The notes under the pieces: model-generated
Database searches by the model: none
Seen by the model: only the letters and a program-made list of their open reading frames with translations
Told to the model about the DNA's origin: nothing
Position numbers and translations under genes: made by a program
NCBI GenBank assembly: GCA_944548615.1
Contig: CALYMY010000067.1
Location: 150,421-214,420 of the forward strand
DNA: 64,000 bases
Reading direction: 5' to 3'
From: Micropterix aruncella
Lineage: Eukaryota; Arthropoda; Insecta; Lepidoptera; Micropterigidae
Shown here: one piece after another, positions 47,223 to 61,183 of the stretch
Layout: every line of letters begins with the position of its first letter
Position numbering within the stretch: position 1 is the first letter of the stretch

Positions 47223-49093
47223 ATTTATTTCGAAAAATGTGATTTTTTCATAACAATTTCTATGTTCAAAATGAAAGTTTATATGAAAAAATTCAAAATG
47301 TCAAAATTTCGAAAATGCCATTTCGTAGAGATTTCAAAGGCCTTCGTTCTGTCCGAACACCGTAACGCGTTAGGTTTACTCTATCTCGATTTATTTCGAA
47401 AAATGTGATTTTTTCATAATAATTTCCAAGTTCAAAATGAAAGTTTATATAAAAATTTTCAAAATATCAAAATTTCAAAAATGCCATTTTGTAGAGCTTA
47501 AGCGGGGTGTCGATCTCGCCAAAGACCGCAACGCGGTAGGTTTACTCTATCTCGATTTATTTCGAAAAATGTGATTTTTTCATAACAATTTCTATGTTCA
47601 AAATGAAAGTTTATATAAAATTTTTCAAAATGTCAAAATTTCGAAAATGCCATTTTGTAGAGATTACCAAGGTCGTCGTTCTGTCCGAACGCCGTAACGC
47701 TATAGGTTTACTCTATCACGATCTTTTTCGAAAAATGTGATTTTTTCATAACAATTTCTATGTTTAAAATGAAATTTTATATAAAATTTTTCAAAATGTC
47801 AAAATTTCGAAAATGCCATTTTGTAGAGATTACCAAGGCCGTCGTTCTGTCCGAACGCCGTAACGCTATAGGTTTACTCTATCACGATCTTTTTCGAAAA
47901 ATGTGATTTTTTCATAATAATTTCTATGTTTAAAATGAAATTTTATATAAAATTTTTCAAAATGTCAAAATTTCAAAAATGCCATTTTGTAGAGCTTAAG
48001 CGGGGTGTCGATCTAGCCAAAGACCGCAACGCGGTAGGTTTACTCTATCACGGTCTTTTTCGAAAAATGTCATTTATTCATAACAATTTCTATGTTCAAA
48101 ATGAAAGTTTATATAAAAAATTTCAAAATGTCAAAATTTCGAAAATGCCATTTCGTAGAGATTACCAAGGCCGTGGTTCTGTCCGAACGCCGTAACGCTA
48201 TAGGTTTACTCTATCACGATCTTTTTCGAAAAATGTGATTTTTTCATTATAATTTCTATGTTTAAAATGAAATTTTATATAAAATTTTTCAAAATGTCAA
48301 AATTTCAAAAATGCCATTTTGTAGAGCTTAAGCGGGGTGTCGATCTCGCCAAAGACCGCAACGCGGTAGGTTTACTCTATCTCGATTTATTTCGAAAAAT
48401 GTGATTTTTTCATAACAATTTCTATGTTCAAAATGAAAGTTTATATAAAAAATTTCAAAATGTCAAAATTTCGAAAATGCCATTTTGTAGAGATTACCAA
48501 GGCCGTCGTTCTGTCCGAACGCCGTAACCCTATAGGTTTACTCTATCACGATCTTTTTCGAAAAATGTGATTTTTTCATAACAATTTCTATGTTTAAAAT
48601 GAAATTTTATATAAAATTTTTCAAAATGTCAAAATTTCGAAAATGCCATTTTGTAGAGATTATCAAGGCCGTCGTTCTGTCCGAACGCCGTAACCCTATA
48701 GGTTTACTCTATCACGATCTTTTTCGAAAAATATGATTTTTTCATAATAATTTCTATGTTTAAAATGAAATTTTATATAAAATTTTTCAAAAAGTCAAAA
48801 TTTCAAAAATGCCATTTTGTAGAGCTTAAGCGGGGTGTCGATCTCGCCAAAGACCGCAACGCGGTAGGTTTACTCTATCTCGTTCTTTTGTGAAAAATGT
48901 GATTTTTTCATAACAATTTCTATGTTCAAAATGAAAGTTTATATAAAAAATTTCAAAATGTCAAAATTTCGAAAATGCCATTTCGTAGAGATTTCAAAGG
49001 CCTTCGTTATGCCCAAACACCGTAACGCGTTTTATTTACTCTATCACGGTCTTTTTCGAAAAATGACATTTATTCATAACAATTTCTATGTTC
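47223..49093 (+). repeat. B array, unit 12: 11.3 x 166 bp
   Basis: Standard order. Private changes A-to-G at 47285 (monomer 1) and C-to-T at 48663 (monomer 9). Confidence 0.97.
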
Positions 49094-50536
49094 AGGAGTT
49101 CCCTCGTCGGGAGCCAACCCTGGGTGCAGCAGCCATGTCATGGTGGAACTTAGTAATTGCCATCATAATGGAATGCCTATACCAAATTTCACGTCTCTAC
49201 GGTTGACCGTTGAGGAGTTCCCTCGTCGGGAGCCAACCCTGGGTGCAGCAGCCATGTCATGGTGGAACTTAGTAATTGCCATCATAATGGAATGCCTATA
49301 CCAAATTTCACGTCTCTACGGTTGACCGTTGAGGAGTTCCCTCGTCGGGAGCCAACCCTGGGTGCAGCAGCGATGTCATGGTGGAACTTAGAAATTGCCG
49401 TCATAATGGAATGCCTATACCAAATTTCACGTCTCTACGGTTGACCGTTGAGGAGTTCCCTCGTCGGGAGCCAACCCTGGGTGCAGCAGCCATGTCATGG
49501 TGGAACTTAGTAATTGCCATCATAATGGAATGCCTATACCAAATTTCACGTCTCTACGGTTGACCGTTGAGGAGTTCCCTCGTCGGGAGCCAACCCTGGG
49601 TGCAGCAGCCATGTCATGGTGGAACTTAGTAATTGCCATCATAATGGAATGCCTATACCAAATTTCACGTCTCTACGGTTGACCGTTGAGGAGTTCCCTC
49701 GTCGGGAGCCAACCCTGGGTGCAGCAGCCATGTCATGGTGGAACTTAGTAATTGCCATCATAATGGAATGCCTATACCAAATTTCACGTCTCTACGGTTG
49801 ACCGTTGAGGAGTTCCCTCGTCGGGAGCCAACCCTGGGTGCAGCAGCCATGTCATGGTGGAACTTAGTAATTGCCATCATAATGGAATGCCTATACCAAA
49901 TTTCACGTCTCTACGGTTGACCGTTGAGGAGTTCCCTCGTCGGGAGCCAACCCTGGGTGCAGCAGCGATGTCATGGTGGAACTTAGAAATTGCCGTCATA
50001 ATGGAATGCCTATACCAAATTTCACGTCTCTACGGTTGACCGTTGAGGAGTTCCCTCGTCGGGAGCCAACCCTGGGTGCAGCAGCCATGTCATGGTGGAA
50101 CTTAGTAATTGCCATCATAATGGAATGCCTATACCAAATTTCACGTCTCTACGGTTGACCGTTGAGGAGTTCCCTCGTCGGGAGCCAACCCTGGGTGCAG
50201 CAGCCATGTCATGGTGGAACTTAGTAATTGCCATCATAATGGAATGCCTATACCAAATTTCACGTCTCTACGGTTGACCGTTGAGGAGTTCCCTCGTCGG
50301 GAGCCAACCCTGGGTGCAGCAGCCATGTCATGGTGGAACTTAGTAATTGCCATCATAATGGAATGCCTATACCAAATTTCACGTCTCTACGGTTGACCGT
50401 TGAGAAGTTCCCTCGTCGGGAGCCAACCCTGGGTGCAGCAGCCATGTCATGGTGGAACTTAGTAATTGCCATCATAATGGAATGCCTATACCAAATTTCA
50501 CGTCTCTACGGTTGACCGTTGAGGAGTTCCCTCGTC
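49094..50536 (+). repeat. A array, unit 13: 12.1 x 119 bp
   Basis: Standard order. Confidence 0.97.
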
Positions 50537-50548
50537 CTTGTCACGTAC

Positions 50549-50695
50549 CTCTTTCCGTAGGTTGTTTACTCCTTTTAATTCGTTTAACGCCTCGCGGGCA
50601 ATATCTCTGGCTCTTTCCGGTATTTCTTCGAAATTCCGAAACGGCACTTCTATTTCTGTGGTCTCCATATTGTCTCTTCTCGTTGATCAAAGGCA
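50549..50695 (-). pseudogene. Captured gene exon, unit 13
   Basis: Glu form. Signals intact. Confidence 0.55.
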
Positions 50696-50887
50696 CTGAA
50701 AATGAAAATGAAAAAGCACAGATTAAATAGTATTGAAAAGTAATTAAAGAAGAAGAAGAAGACGAGATAAAAAGCAGAAGCAATGAAATGAAAAGCGTTC
50801 TAAAACCCTATCTTTTGACACCTCGCTTGTGTGTATATGATAAAATAAAGAATATAATATTTAATTTATTAAACGAAGCCGCGGGAA

Positions 50888-51085
50888 AAATACTAAAACT
50901 CCCTTGGCTCGGATCGCTACTATTGAAAACAAACATCGTAAAATCGATAAATAAACTTTCGCAAGTATGACGAGGGCTGAAGTTACCATAGAAACAGAAA
51001 TCGTTAAATCGATAAATATTCTATTGCGAGTCGGGCCACCGCCTGAGCTCGTTACTATGGAAACAAAACCGTTAAATCGATAAAT
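50888..51085. promoter_or_regulatory. Triple X-box + DRE-like module, unit 13
   Basis: Unchanged from the type copy. Confidence 0.6.
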
Positions 51086-51252
51086 CAATATACCTATACA
51101 GATATTAAATCGTCTATAATTCCGTTAATATTACTCAGATTTGAAAATTAAAAGAAGCGTTAGATGCGCAAAGCAAAACTCTATTAGATAATAATAAACA
51201 GGGAGGACTATTGATGCCTTTTAGCGCAATAGCCCTCAAACGTCGGAAGCCA

Positions 51253-53123
51253 ATTTATTTCGAAAAATGTGATTTTTTCATAACAATTTCTATGTTCAAA
51301 ATGAAAGTTTATATAAAAAAATTCAAAATGTCAAAATTTCGAAAATGCCATTTCGTAGAGATTTCAAAGGCCTTCGTTCTGTCCGAACACCGTAACGCGT
51401 TAGGTTTACTCTATCTCGATTTATTTCGAAAAATGTGATTTTTTCATAATAATTTCCAAGTTCAAAATGAAAGTTTATATAAAAATTTTCAAAATATCAA
51501 AATTTCAAAAATGCCATTTTGTAGAGCTTAAGCGGGGTGTCGATCTCGCCAAAGACCGCAACGCGGTAGGTTTACTCTATCTCGATTTATTTCGAAAAAT
51601 GTGATTTTTTCATAACAATTTCTATGTTCAAAATGAAAGTTTATATAAAATTTTTCAAAATGTCAAAATTTCGAAAATGCCATTTTGTAGAGATTACCAA
51701 GGTCGTCGTTCTGTCCGAACGCCGTAACGCTATAGGTTTACTCTATCACGATCTTTTTCGAAAAATGTGATTTTTTCATAACAATTTCTATGTTTAAAAT
51801 GAAATTTTATATAAAATTTTTCAAAATGTCAAAATTTCGAAAATGCCATTTTGTAGAGATTACCAAGGCCGTCGTTCTGTCCGAACGCCGTAACGCTATA
51901 GGTTTACTCTATCACGATCTTTTTCGAAAAATGTGATTTTTTCATAATAATTTCTATGTTTAAAATGAAATTTTATATAAAATTTTTCAAAATGTCAAAA
52001 TTTCAAAAATGCCATTTTGTAGAGCTTAAGCGGGGTGTCGATCTAGCCAAAGACCGCAACGCGGTAGGTTTACTCTATCACGGTCTTTTTCGAAAAATGT
52101 CATTTATTCATAACAATTTCTATGTTCAAAATGAAAGTTTATATAAAAAATTTCAAAATGTCAAAATTTCGAAAATGCCATTTCGTAGAGATTACCAAGG
52201 CCGTGGTTCTGTCCGAACGCCGTAACGCTATAGGTTTACTCTATCACGATCTTTTTCGAAAAATGTGATTTTTTCATTATAATTTCTATGTTTAAAATGA
52301 AATTTTATATAAAATTTTTCAAAATGTCAAAATTTCAAAAATGCCATTTTGTAGAGCTTAAGCGGGGTGTCGATCTCGCCAAAGACCGCAACGCGGTAGG
52401 TTTACTCTATCTCGATTTATTTCGAAAAATGTGATTTTTTCATAACAATTTCTATGTTCAAAATGAAAGTTTATATAAAAAATTTCAAAATGTCAAAATT
52501 TCGAAAATGCCATTTTGTAGAGATTACCAAGGCCGTCGTTCTGTCCGAACGCCGTAACCCTATAGGTTTACTCTATCACGATCTTTTTCGAAAAATGTGA
52601 TTTTTTCATAACAATTTCTATGTTTAAAATGAAATTTTATATAAAATTTTTCAAAATGTCAAAATTTCGAAAATGCCATTTTGTAGAGATTACCAAGGCC
52701 GTCGTTCTGTCCGAACGCCGTAATCCTATAGGTTTACTCTATCACGATCTTTTTCGAAAAATATGATTTTTTCATAATAATTTCTATGTTTAAAATGAAA
52801 TTTTATATAAAATTTTTCAAAAAGTCAAAATTTCAAAAATGCCATTTTGTAGAGCTTAAGCGGGGTGTCGATCTCGCCAAAGACCGCAACGCGGTAGGTT
52901 TACTCTATCTCGTTCTTTTGTGAAAAATGTGATTTTTTCATAACAATTTCTATGTTCAAAATGAAAGTTTATATAAAAAATTTCAAAATGTCAAAATTTC
53001 GAAAATGCCATTTCGTAGAGATTTCAAAGGCCTTCGTTATGCCCAAACACCGTAACGCGTTTTATTTACTCTATCACGGTCTTTTTCGAAAAATGACATT
53101 TATTCATAACAATTTCTATGTTC
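51253..53123 (+). repeat. B array, unit 13: 11.3 x 166 bp
   Basis: Standard order. The C-to-T change at 52724 (taatcctat) is shared only with unit 14. Confidence 0.97.
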
Positions 53124-54566
53124 AGGAGTTCCCTCGTCGGGAGCCAACCCTGGGTGCAGCAGCCATGTCATGGTGGAACTTAGTAATTGCCATCATAATG
53201 GAATGCCTATACCAAATTTCACGTCTCTACGGTTGACCGTTGAGGAGTTCCCTCGTCGGGAGCCAACCCTGGGTGCAGCAGCCATGTCATGGTGGAACTT
53301 AGTAATTGCCATCATAATGGAATGCCTATACCAAATTTCACGTCTCTACGGTTGACCGTTGAGGAGTTCCCTCGTCGGGAGCCAACCCTGGGTGCAGCAG
53401 CGATGTCATGGTGGAACTTAGAAATTGCCGTCATAATGGAATGCCTATACCAAATTTCACGTCTCTACGGTTGACCGTTGAGGAGTTCCCTCGTCGGGAG
53501 CCAACCCTGGGTGCAGCAGCCATGTCATGGTGGAACTTAGTAATTGCCATCATAATGGAATGCCTATACCAAATTTCACGTCTCTACGGTTGACCGTTGA
53601 GGAGTTCCCTCGTCGGGAGCCAACCCTGGGTGCAGCAGCCATGTCATGGTGGAACTTAGTAATTGCCATCATAATGGAATGCCTATACCAAATTTCACGT
53701 CTCTACGGTTGACCGTTGAGGAGTTCCCTCGTCGGGAGCCAACCCTGGGTGCAGCAGCCATGTCATGGTGGAACTTAGTAATTGCCATCATAATGGAATG
53801 CCTATACCAAATTTCACGTCTCTACGGTTGACCGTTGAGGAGTTCCCTCGTCGGGAGCCAACCCTGGGTGCAGCAGCCATGTCATGGTGGAACTTAGTAA
53901 TTGCCATCATAATGGAATGCCTATACCAAATTTCACGTCTCTACGGTTGACCGTTGAGGAGTTCCCTCGTCGGGAGCCAACCCTGGGTGCAGCAGCGATG
54001 TCATGGTGGAACTTAGAAATTGCCGTCATAATGGAATGCCTATACCAAATTTCACGTCTCTACGGTTGACCGTTGAGGAGTTCCCTCGTCGGGAGCCAAC
54101 CCTGGGTGCAGCAGCCATGTCATGGTGGAACTTAGTAATTGCCATCATAATGGAATGCCTATACCAAATTTCACGTCTCTACGGTTGACCGTTGAGGAGT
54201 TCCCTCGTCGGGAGCCAACCCTGGGTGCAGCAGCCATGTCATGGTGGAACTTAGTAATTGCCATCATAATGGAATGCCTATACCAAATTTCACGTCTCTA
54301 CGGTTGACCGTTGAGGAGTTCCCTCGTCGGGAGCCAACCCTGGGTGCAGCAGCCATGTCATGGTGGAACTTAGTAATTGCCATCATAATGGAATGCCTAT
54401 ACCAAATTTCACGTCTCTACGGTTGACCGTTGAGAAGTTCCCTCGTCGGGAGCCAACCCTGGGTGCAGCAGCCATGTCATGGTGGAACTTAGTAATTGCC
54501 ATCATAATGGAATGCCTATACCAAATTTCACGTCTCTACGGTTGACCGTTGAGGAGTTCCCTCGTC
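53124..54566 (+). repeat. A array, unit 14: 12.1 x 119 bp
   Basis: Standard order. Confidence 0.97.
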
Positions 54567-54578
54567 CTTGTCACGTAC

Positions 54579-54725
54579 CTCTTTCCGTAGGTTGTTTACT
54601 CCTTTTAATTCGTTTAACGCCTCGCGGGCAATATCTCTGGCTCTTTCCGGTATTTCTTCGAAATTCCGAAACGGCACTTCTATTTCTGTGGTCTCCATAT
54701 TGTCTCTTCTCGTTGATCAAAGGCA
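54579..54725 (-). pseudogene. Captured gene exon, unit 14
   Basis: Glu form. Signals intact. Confidence 0.55.
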
Positions 54726-54917
54726 CTGAAAATGAAAATGAAAAAGCACAGATTAAATAGTATTGAAAAGTAATTAAAGAAGAAGAAGAAGACGAGATAA
54801 AAAGCAGAAGCAATGAAATGAAAAGCGTTCTAAAACCCTATCTTTTGACACCTCGCTTGTGTGTATATGATAAAATAAAGAATATAATATTTAATTTATT
54901 AAACGAAGCCGCGGGAA

Positions 54918-55115
54918 AAATACTAAAACTCCCTTGGCTCGGATCGCTACTATTGAAAACAAACATCGTAAAATCGATAAATAAACTTTCGCAAGTATGA
55001 CGAGGGCTGAAGTTACCATAGAAACAGAAATCGTTAAATCGATAAATATTCTATTGCGAGTCGGGCCACCGCCTGAGCTCGTTACTATGGAAACAAAACC
55101 GTTAAATCGATAAAT
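54918..55115. promoter_or_regulatory. Triple X-box + DRE-like module, unit 14
   Basis: Unchanged from the type copy. Confidence 0.6.
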
Positions 55116-55282
55116 CAATATACCTATACAGATATTAAATCGTCTATAATTCCGTTAATATTACTCAGATTTGAAAATTAAAAGAAGCGTTAGATGCGCA
55201 AAGCAAAACTCTATTAGATAATAATAAACAGGGAGGACTATTGATGCCTTTTAGCGCAATAGCCCTCAAACGTCGGAAGCCA

Positions 55283-57153
55283 ATTTATTTCGAAAAATGT
55301 GATTTTTTCATAACAATTTCTATGTTCAAAATGAAAGTTTATATAAAAAAATTCAAAATGTCAAAATTTCGAAAATGCCATTTCGTAGAGATTTCAAAGG
55401 CCTTCGTTCTGTCCGAACACCGTAACGCGTTAGGTTTACTCTATCTCGATTTATTTCGAAAAATGTGATTTTTTCATAATAATTTCCAAGTTCAAAATGA
55501 AAGTTTATATAAAAATTTTCAAAATATCAAAATTTCAAAAATGCCATTTTGTAGAGCTTAAGCGGGGTGTCGATCTCGCCAAAGACCGCAACGCGGTAGG
55601 TTTACTCTATCTCGATTTATTTCGAAAAATGTGATTTTTTCATAACAATTTCTATGTTCAAAATGAAAGTTTATATAAAATTTTTCAAAATGTCAAAATT
55701 TCGAAAATGCCATTTTGTAGAGATTACCAAGGTCGTCGTTCTGTCCGAACGCCGTAACGCTATAGGTTTACTCTATCACGATCTTTTTCGAAAAATGTGA
55801 TTTTTTCATAACAATTTCTATGTTTAAAATGAAATTTTATATAAAATTTTTCAAAATGTCAAAATTTCGAAAATGCCATTTTGTAGAGATTACCAAGGCC
55901 GTCGTTCTGTCCGAACGCCGTAACGCTATAGGTTTACTCTATCACGATCTTTTTCGAAAAATGTGATTTTTTCATAATAATTTCTATGTTTAAAATGAAA
56001 TTTTATATAAAATTTTTCAAAATGTCAAAATTTCAAAAATGCCATTTTGTAGAGCTTAAGCGGGGTGTCGATCTAGCCAAAGACCGCAACGCGGTAGGTT
56101 TACTCTATCACGGTCTTTTTCGAAAAATGTCATTTATTCATAACAATTTCTATGTTCAAAATGAAAGTTTATATAAAAAATTTCAAAATGTCAAAATTTC
56201 GAAAATGCCATTTCGTAGAGATTACCAAGGCCGTGGTTCTGTCCGAACGCCGTAACGCTATAGGTTTACTCTATCACGATCTTTTTCGAAAAATGTGATT
56301 TTTTCATTATAATTTCTATGTTTAAAATGAAATTTTATATAAAATTTTTCAAAATGTCAAAATTTCAAAAATGCCATTTTGTAGAGCTTAAGCGGGGTGT
56401 CGATCTCGCCAAAGACCGCAACGCGGTAGGTTTACTCTATCTCGATTTATTTCGAAAAATGTGATTTTTTCATAACAATTTCTATGTTCAAAATGAAAGT
56501 TTATATAAAAAATTTCAAAATGTCAAAATTTCGAAAATGCCATTTTGTAGAGATTACCAAGGCCGTCGTTCTGTCCGAACGCCGTAACCCTATAGGTTTA
56601 CTCTATCACGATCTTTTTCGAAAAATGTGATTTTTTCATAACAATTTCTATGTTTAAAATGAAATTTTATATAAAATTTTTCAAAATGTCAAAATTTCGA
56701 AAATGCCATTTTGTAGAGATTACCAAGGCCGTCGTTCTGTCCGAACGCCGTAATCCTATAGGTTTACTCTATCACGATCTTTTTCGAAAAATATGATTTT
56801 TTCATAATAATTTCTATGTTTAAAATGAAATTTTATATAAAATTTTTCAAAAAGTCAAAATTTCAAAAATGCCATTTTGTAGAGCTTAAGCGGGGTGTCG
56901 ATCTCGCCAAAGACCGCAACGCGGTAGGTTTACTCTATCTCGTTCTTTTGTGAAAAATGTGATTTTTTCATAACAATTTCTATGTTCAAAATGAAAGTTT
57001 ATATAAAAAATTTCAAAATGTCAAAATTTCGAAAATGCCATTTCGTAGAGATTTCAAAGGCCTTCGTTATGCCCAAACACCGTAACGCGTTTTATTTACT
57101 CTATCACGGTCTTTTTCGAAAAATGACATTTATTCATAACAATTTCTATGTTC
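55283..57153 (+). repeat. B array, unit 14: 11.3 x 166 bp
   Basis: Standard order. Carries T at 56754, the same change as 52724 exactly one unit earlier. Confidence 0.97.
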
Positions 57154-58596
57154 AGGAGTTCCCTCGTCGGGAGCCAACCCTGGGTGCAGCAGCCATGTCA
57201 TGGTGGAACTTAGTAATTGCCATCATAATGGAATGCCTATACCAAATTTCACGTCTCTACGGTTGACCGTTGAGGAGTTCCCTCGTCGGGAGCCAACCCT
57301 GGGTGCAGCAGCCATGTCATGGTGGAACTTAGTAATTGCCATCATAATGGAATGCCTATACCAAATTTCACGTCTCTACGGTTGACCGTTGAGGAGTTCC
57401 CTCGTCGGGAGCCAACCCTGGGTGCAGCAGCGATGTCATGGTGGAACTTAGAAATTGCCGTCATAATGGAATGCCTATACCAAATTTCACGTCTCTACGG
57501 TTGACCGTTGAGGAGTTCCCTCGTCGGGAGCCAACCCTGGGTGCAGCAGCCATGTCATGGTGGAACTTAGTAATTGCCATCATAATGGAATGCCTATACC
57601 AAATTTCACGTCTCTACGGTTGACCGTTGAGGAGTTCCCTCGTCGGGAGCCAACCCTGGGTGCAGCAGCCATGTCATGGTGGAACTTAGTAATTGCCATC
57701 ATAATGGAATGCCTATACCAAATTTCACGTCTCTACGGTTGACCGTTGAGGAGTTCCCTCGTCGGGAGCCAACCCTGGGTGCAGCAGCCATGTCATGGTG
57801 GAACTTAGTAATTGCCATCATAATGGAATGCCTATACCAAATTTCACGTCTCTACGGTTGACCGTTGAGGAGTTCCCTCGTCGGGAGCCAACCCTGGGTG
57901 CAGCAGCCATGTCATGGTGGAACTTAGTAATTGCCATCATAATGGAATGCCTATACCAAATTTCACGTCTCTACGGTTGACCGTTGAGGAGTTCCCTCGT
58001 CGGGAGCCAACCCTGGGTGCAGCAGCGATGTCATGGTGGAACTTAGAAATTGCCGTCATAATGGAATGCCTATACCAAATTTCACGTCTCTACGGTTGAC
58101 CGTTGAGGAGTTCCCTCGTCGGGAGCCAACCCTGGGTGCAGCAGCCATGTCATGGTGGAACTTAGTAATTGCCATCATAATGGAATGCCTATACCAAATT
58201 TCACGTCTCTACGGTTGACCGTTGAGGAGTTCCCTCGTCGGGAGCCAACCCTGGGTGCAGCAGCCATGTCATGGTGGAACTTAGTAATTGCCATCATAAT
58301 GGAATGCCTATACCAAATTTCACGTCTCTACGGTTGACCGTTGAGGAGTTCCCTCGTCGGGAGCCAACCCTGGGTGCAGCAGCCATGTCATGGTGGAACT
58401 TAGTAATTGCCATCATAATGGAATGCCTATACCAAATTTCACGTCTCTACGGTTGACCGTTGAGAAGTTCCCTCGTCGGGAGCCAACCCTGGGTGCAGCA
58501 GCCATGTCATGGTGGAACTTAGTAATTGCCATCATAATGGAATGCCTATACCAAATTTCACGTCTCTACGGTTGACCGTTGAGGAGTTCCCTCGTC
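57154..58596 (+). repeat. A array, unit 15: 12.1 x 119 bp
   Basis: Standard order. Confidence 0.97.
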
Positions 58597-58608
58597 CTTG
58601 TCACGTAC

Positions 58609-58755
58609 CTCTTTCCGTAGGTTGTTTACTCCTTTTAATTCGTTTAACGCCTCGCGGGCAATATCTCTGGCTCTTTCCGGTATTTCTTCGAAATTCCGAA
58701 ACGGCACTTCTATTTCTGTGGTCTCCATATTGTCTCTTCTCGTTGATCAAAGGCA
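58609..58755 (-). pseudogene. Captured gene exon, unit 15
   Basis: Glu form. Signals intact. Confidence 0.55.
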
Positions 58756-58947
58756 CTGAAAATGAAAATGAAAAAGCACAGATTAAATAGTATTGAAAAG
58801 TAATTAAAGAAGAAGAAGAAGACGAGATAAAAAGCAGAAGCAATGAAATGAAAAGCGTTCTAAAACCCTATCTTTTGACACCTCGCTTGTGTGTATATGA
58901 TAAAATAAAGAATATAATATTTAATTTATTAAACGAAGCCGCGGGAA

Positions 58948-59145
58948 AAATACTAAAACTCCCTTGGCTCGGATCGCTACTATTGAAAACAAACATCGTA
59001 AAATCGATAAATAAACTTTCGCAAGTATGACGAGGGCTGAAGTTACCATAGAAACAGAAATCGTTAAATCGATAAATATTCTATTGCGAGTCGGGCCACC
59101 GCCTGAGCTCGTTACTATGGAAACAAAACCGTTAAATCGATAAAT
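58948..59145. promoter_or_regulatory. Triple X-box + DRE-like module, unit 15
   Basis: Unchanged from the type copy. Confidence 0.6.
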
Positions 59146-59312
59146 CAATATACCTATACAGATATTAAATCGTCTATAATTCCGTTAATATTACTCAGAT
59201 TTGAAAATTAAAAGAAGCGTTAGATGCGCAAAGCAAAACTCTATTAGATAATAATAAACAGGGAGGACTATTGATGCCTTTTAGCGCAATAGCCCTCAAA
59301 CGTCGGAAGCCA

Positions 59313-61183
59313 ATTTATTTCGAAAAATGTGATTTTTTCATAACAATTTCTATGTTCAAAATGAAAGTTTATATAAAAAAATTCAAAATGTCAAAATTTC
59401 GAAAATGCCATTTCGTAGAGATTTCAAAGGCCTTCGTTCTGTCCGAACACCGTAACGCGTTAGGTTTACTCTATCTCGATTTATTTCGAAAAATGTGATT
59501 TTTTCATAATAATTTCCAAGTTCAAAATGAAAGTTTATATAAAAATTTTCAAAATATCAAAATTTCAAAAATGCCATTTTGTAGAGCTTAAGCGGGGTGT
59601 CGATCTCGCCAAAGACCGCAACGCGGTAGGTTTACTCTATCTCGATTTATTTCGAAAAATGTGATTTTTTCATAACAATTTCTATGTTCAAAATGAAAGT
59701 TTATATAAAATTTTTCAAAATGTCAAAATTTCGAAAATGCCATTTTGTAGAGATTACCAAGGTCGTCGTTCTGTCCGAACGCCGTAACGCTATAGGTTTA
59801 CTCTATCACGATCTTTTTCGAAAAATGTGATTTTTTCATAACAATTTCTATGTTTAAAATGAAATTTTATATAAAATTTTTCAAAATGTCAAAATTTCGA
59901 AAATGCCATTTTGTAGAGATTACCAAGGCCGTCGTTCTGTCCGAACGCCGTAACGCTATAGGTTTACTCTATCACGATCTTTTTCGAAAAATGTGATTTT
60001 TTCATAATAATTTCTATGTTTAAAATGAAATTTTATATAAAATTTTTCAAAATGTCAAAATTTCAAAAATGCCATTTTGTAGAGCTTAAGCGGGGTGTCG
60101 ATCTAGCCAAAGACCGCAACGCGGTAGGTTTACTCTATCACGGTCTTTTTCGAAAAATGTCATTTATTCATAACAATTTCTATGTTCAAAATGAAAGTTT
60201 ATATAAAAAATTTCAAAATGTCAAAATTTCGAAAATGCCATTTCGTAGAGATTACCAAGGCCGTGGTTCTGTCCGAACGCCGTAACGCTATAGGTTTACT
60301 CTATCACGATCTTTTTCGAAAAATGTGATTTTTTCATTATAATTTCTATGTTTAAAATGAAATTTTATATAAAATTTTTCAAAATGTCAAAATTTCAAAA
60401 ATGCCATTTTGTAGAGCTTAAGCGGGGTGTCGATCTCGCCAAAGACCGCAACGCGGTAGGTTTACTCTATCTCGATTTATTTCGAAAAATGTGATTTTTT
60501 CATAACAATTTCTATGTTCAAAATGAAAGTTTATATAAAAAATTTCAAAATGTCAAAATTTCGAAAATGCCATTTTGTAGAGATTACCAAGGCCGTCGTT
60601 CTGTCCGAACGCCGTAACCCTATAGGTTTACTCTATCACGATCTTTTTCGAAAAATGTGATTTTTTCATAACAATTTCTATGTTTAAAATGAAATTTTAT
60701 ATAAAATTTTTCAAAATGTCAAAATTTCGAAAATGCCATTTTGTAGAGATTACCAAGGCCGTCGTTCTGTCCGAACGCCGTAACCCTATAGGTTTACTCT
60801 ATCACGATCTTTTTCGAAAAATATGATTTTTTCATAATAATTTCTATGTTTAAAATGAAATTTTATATAAAATTTTTCAAAAAGTCAAAATTTCAAAAAT
60901 GCCATTTTGTAGAGCTTAAGCGGGGTGTCGATCTCGCCAAAGACCGCAACGCGGTAGGTTTACTCTATCTCGTTCTTTTGTGAAAAATGTGATTTTTTCA
61001 TAACAATTTCTATGTTCAAAATGAAAGTTTATATAAAAAATTTCAAAATGTCAAAATTTCGAAAATGCCATTTCGTAGAGATTTCAAAGGCCTTCGTTAT
61101 GCCCAAACACCGTAACGCGTTTTATTTACTCTATCACGGTCTTTTTCGAAAAATGACATTTATTCATAACAATTTCTATGTTC
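59313..61183 (+). repeat. B array, unit 15: 11.3 x 166 bp
   Basis: Standard order; the unit 13/14 change is absent. Confidence 0.97.
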
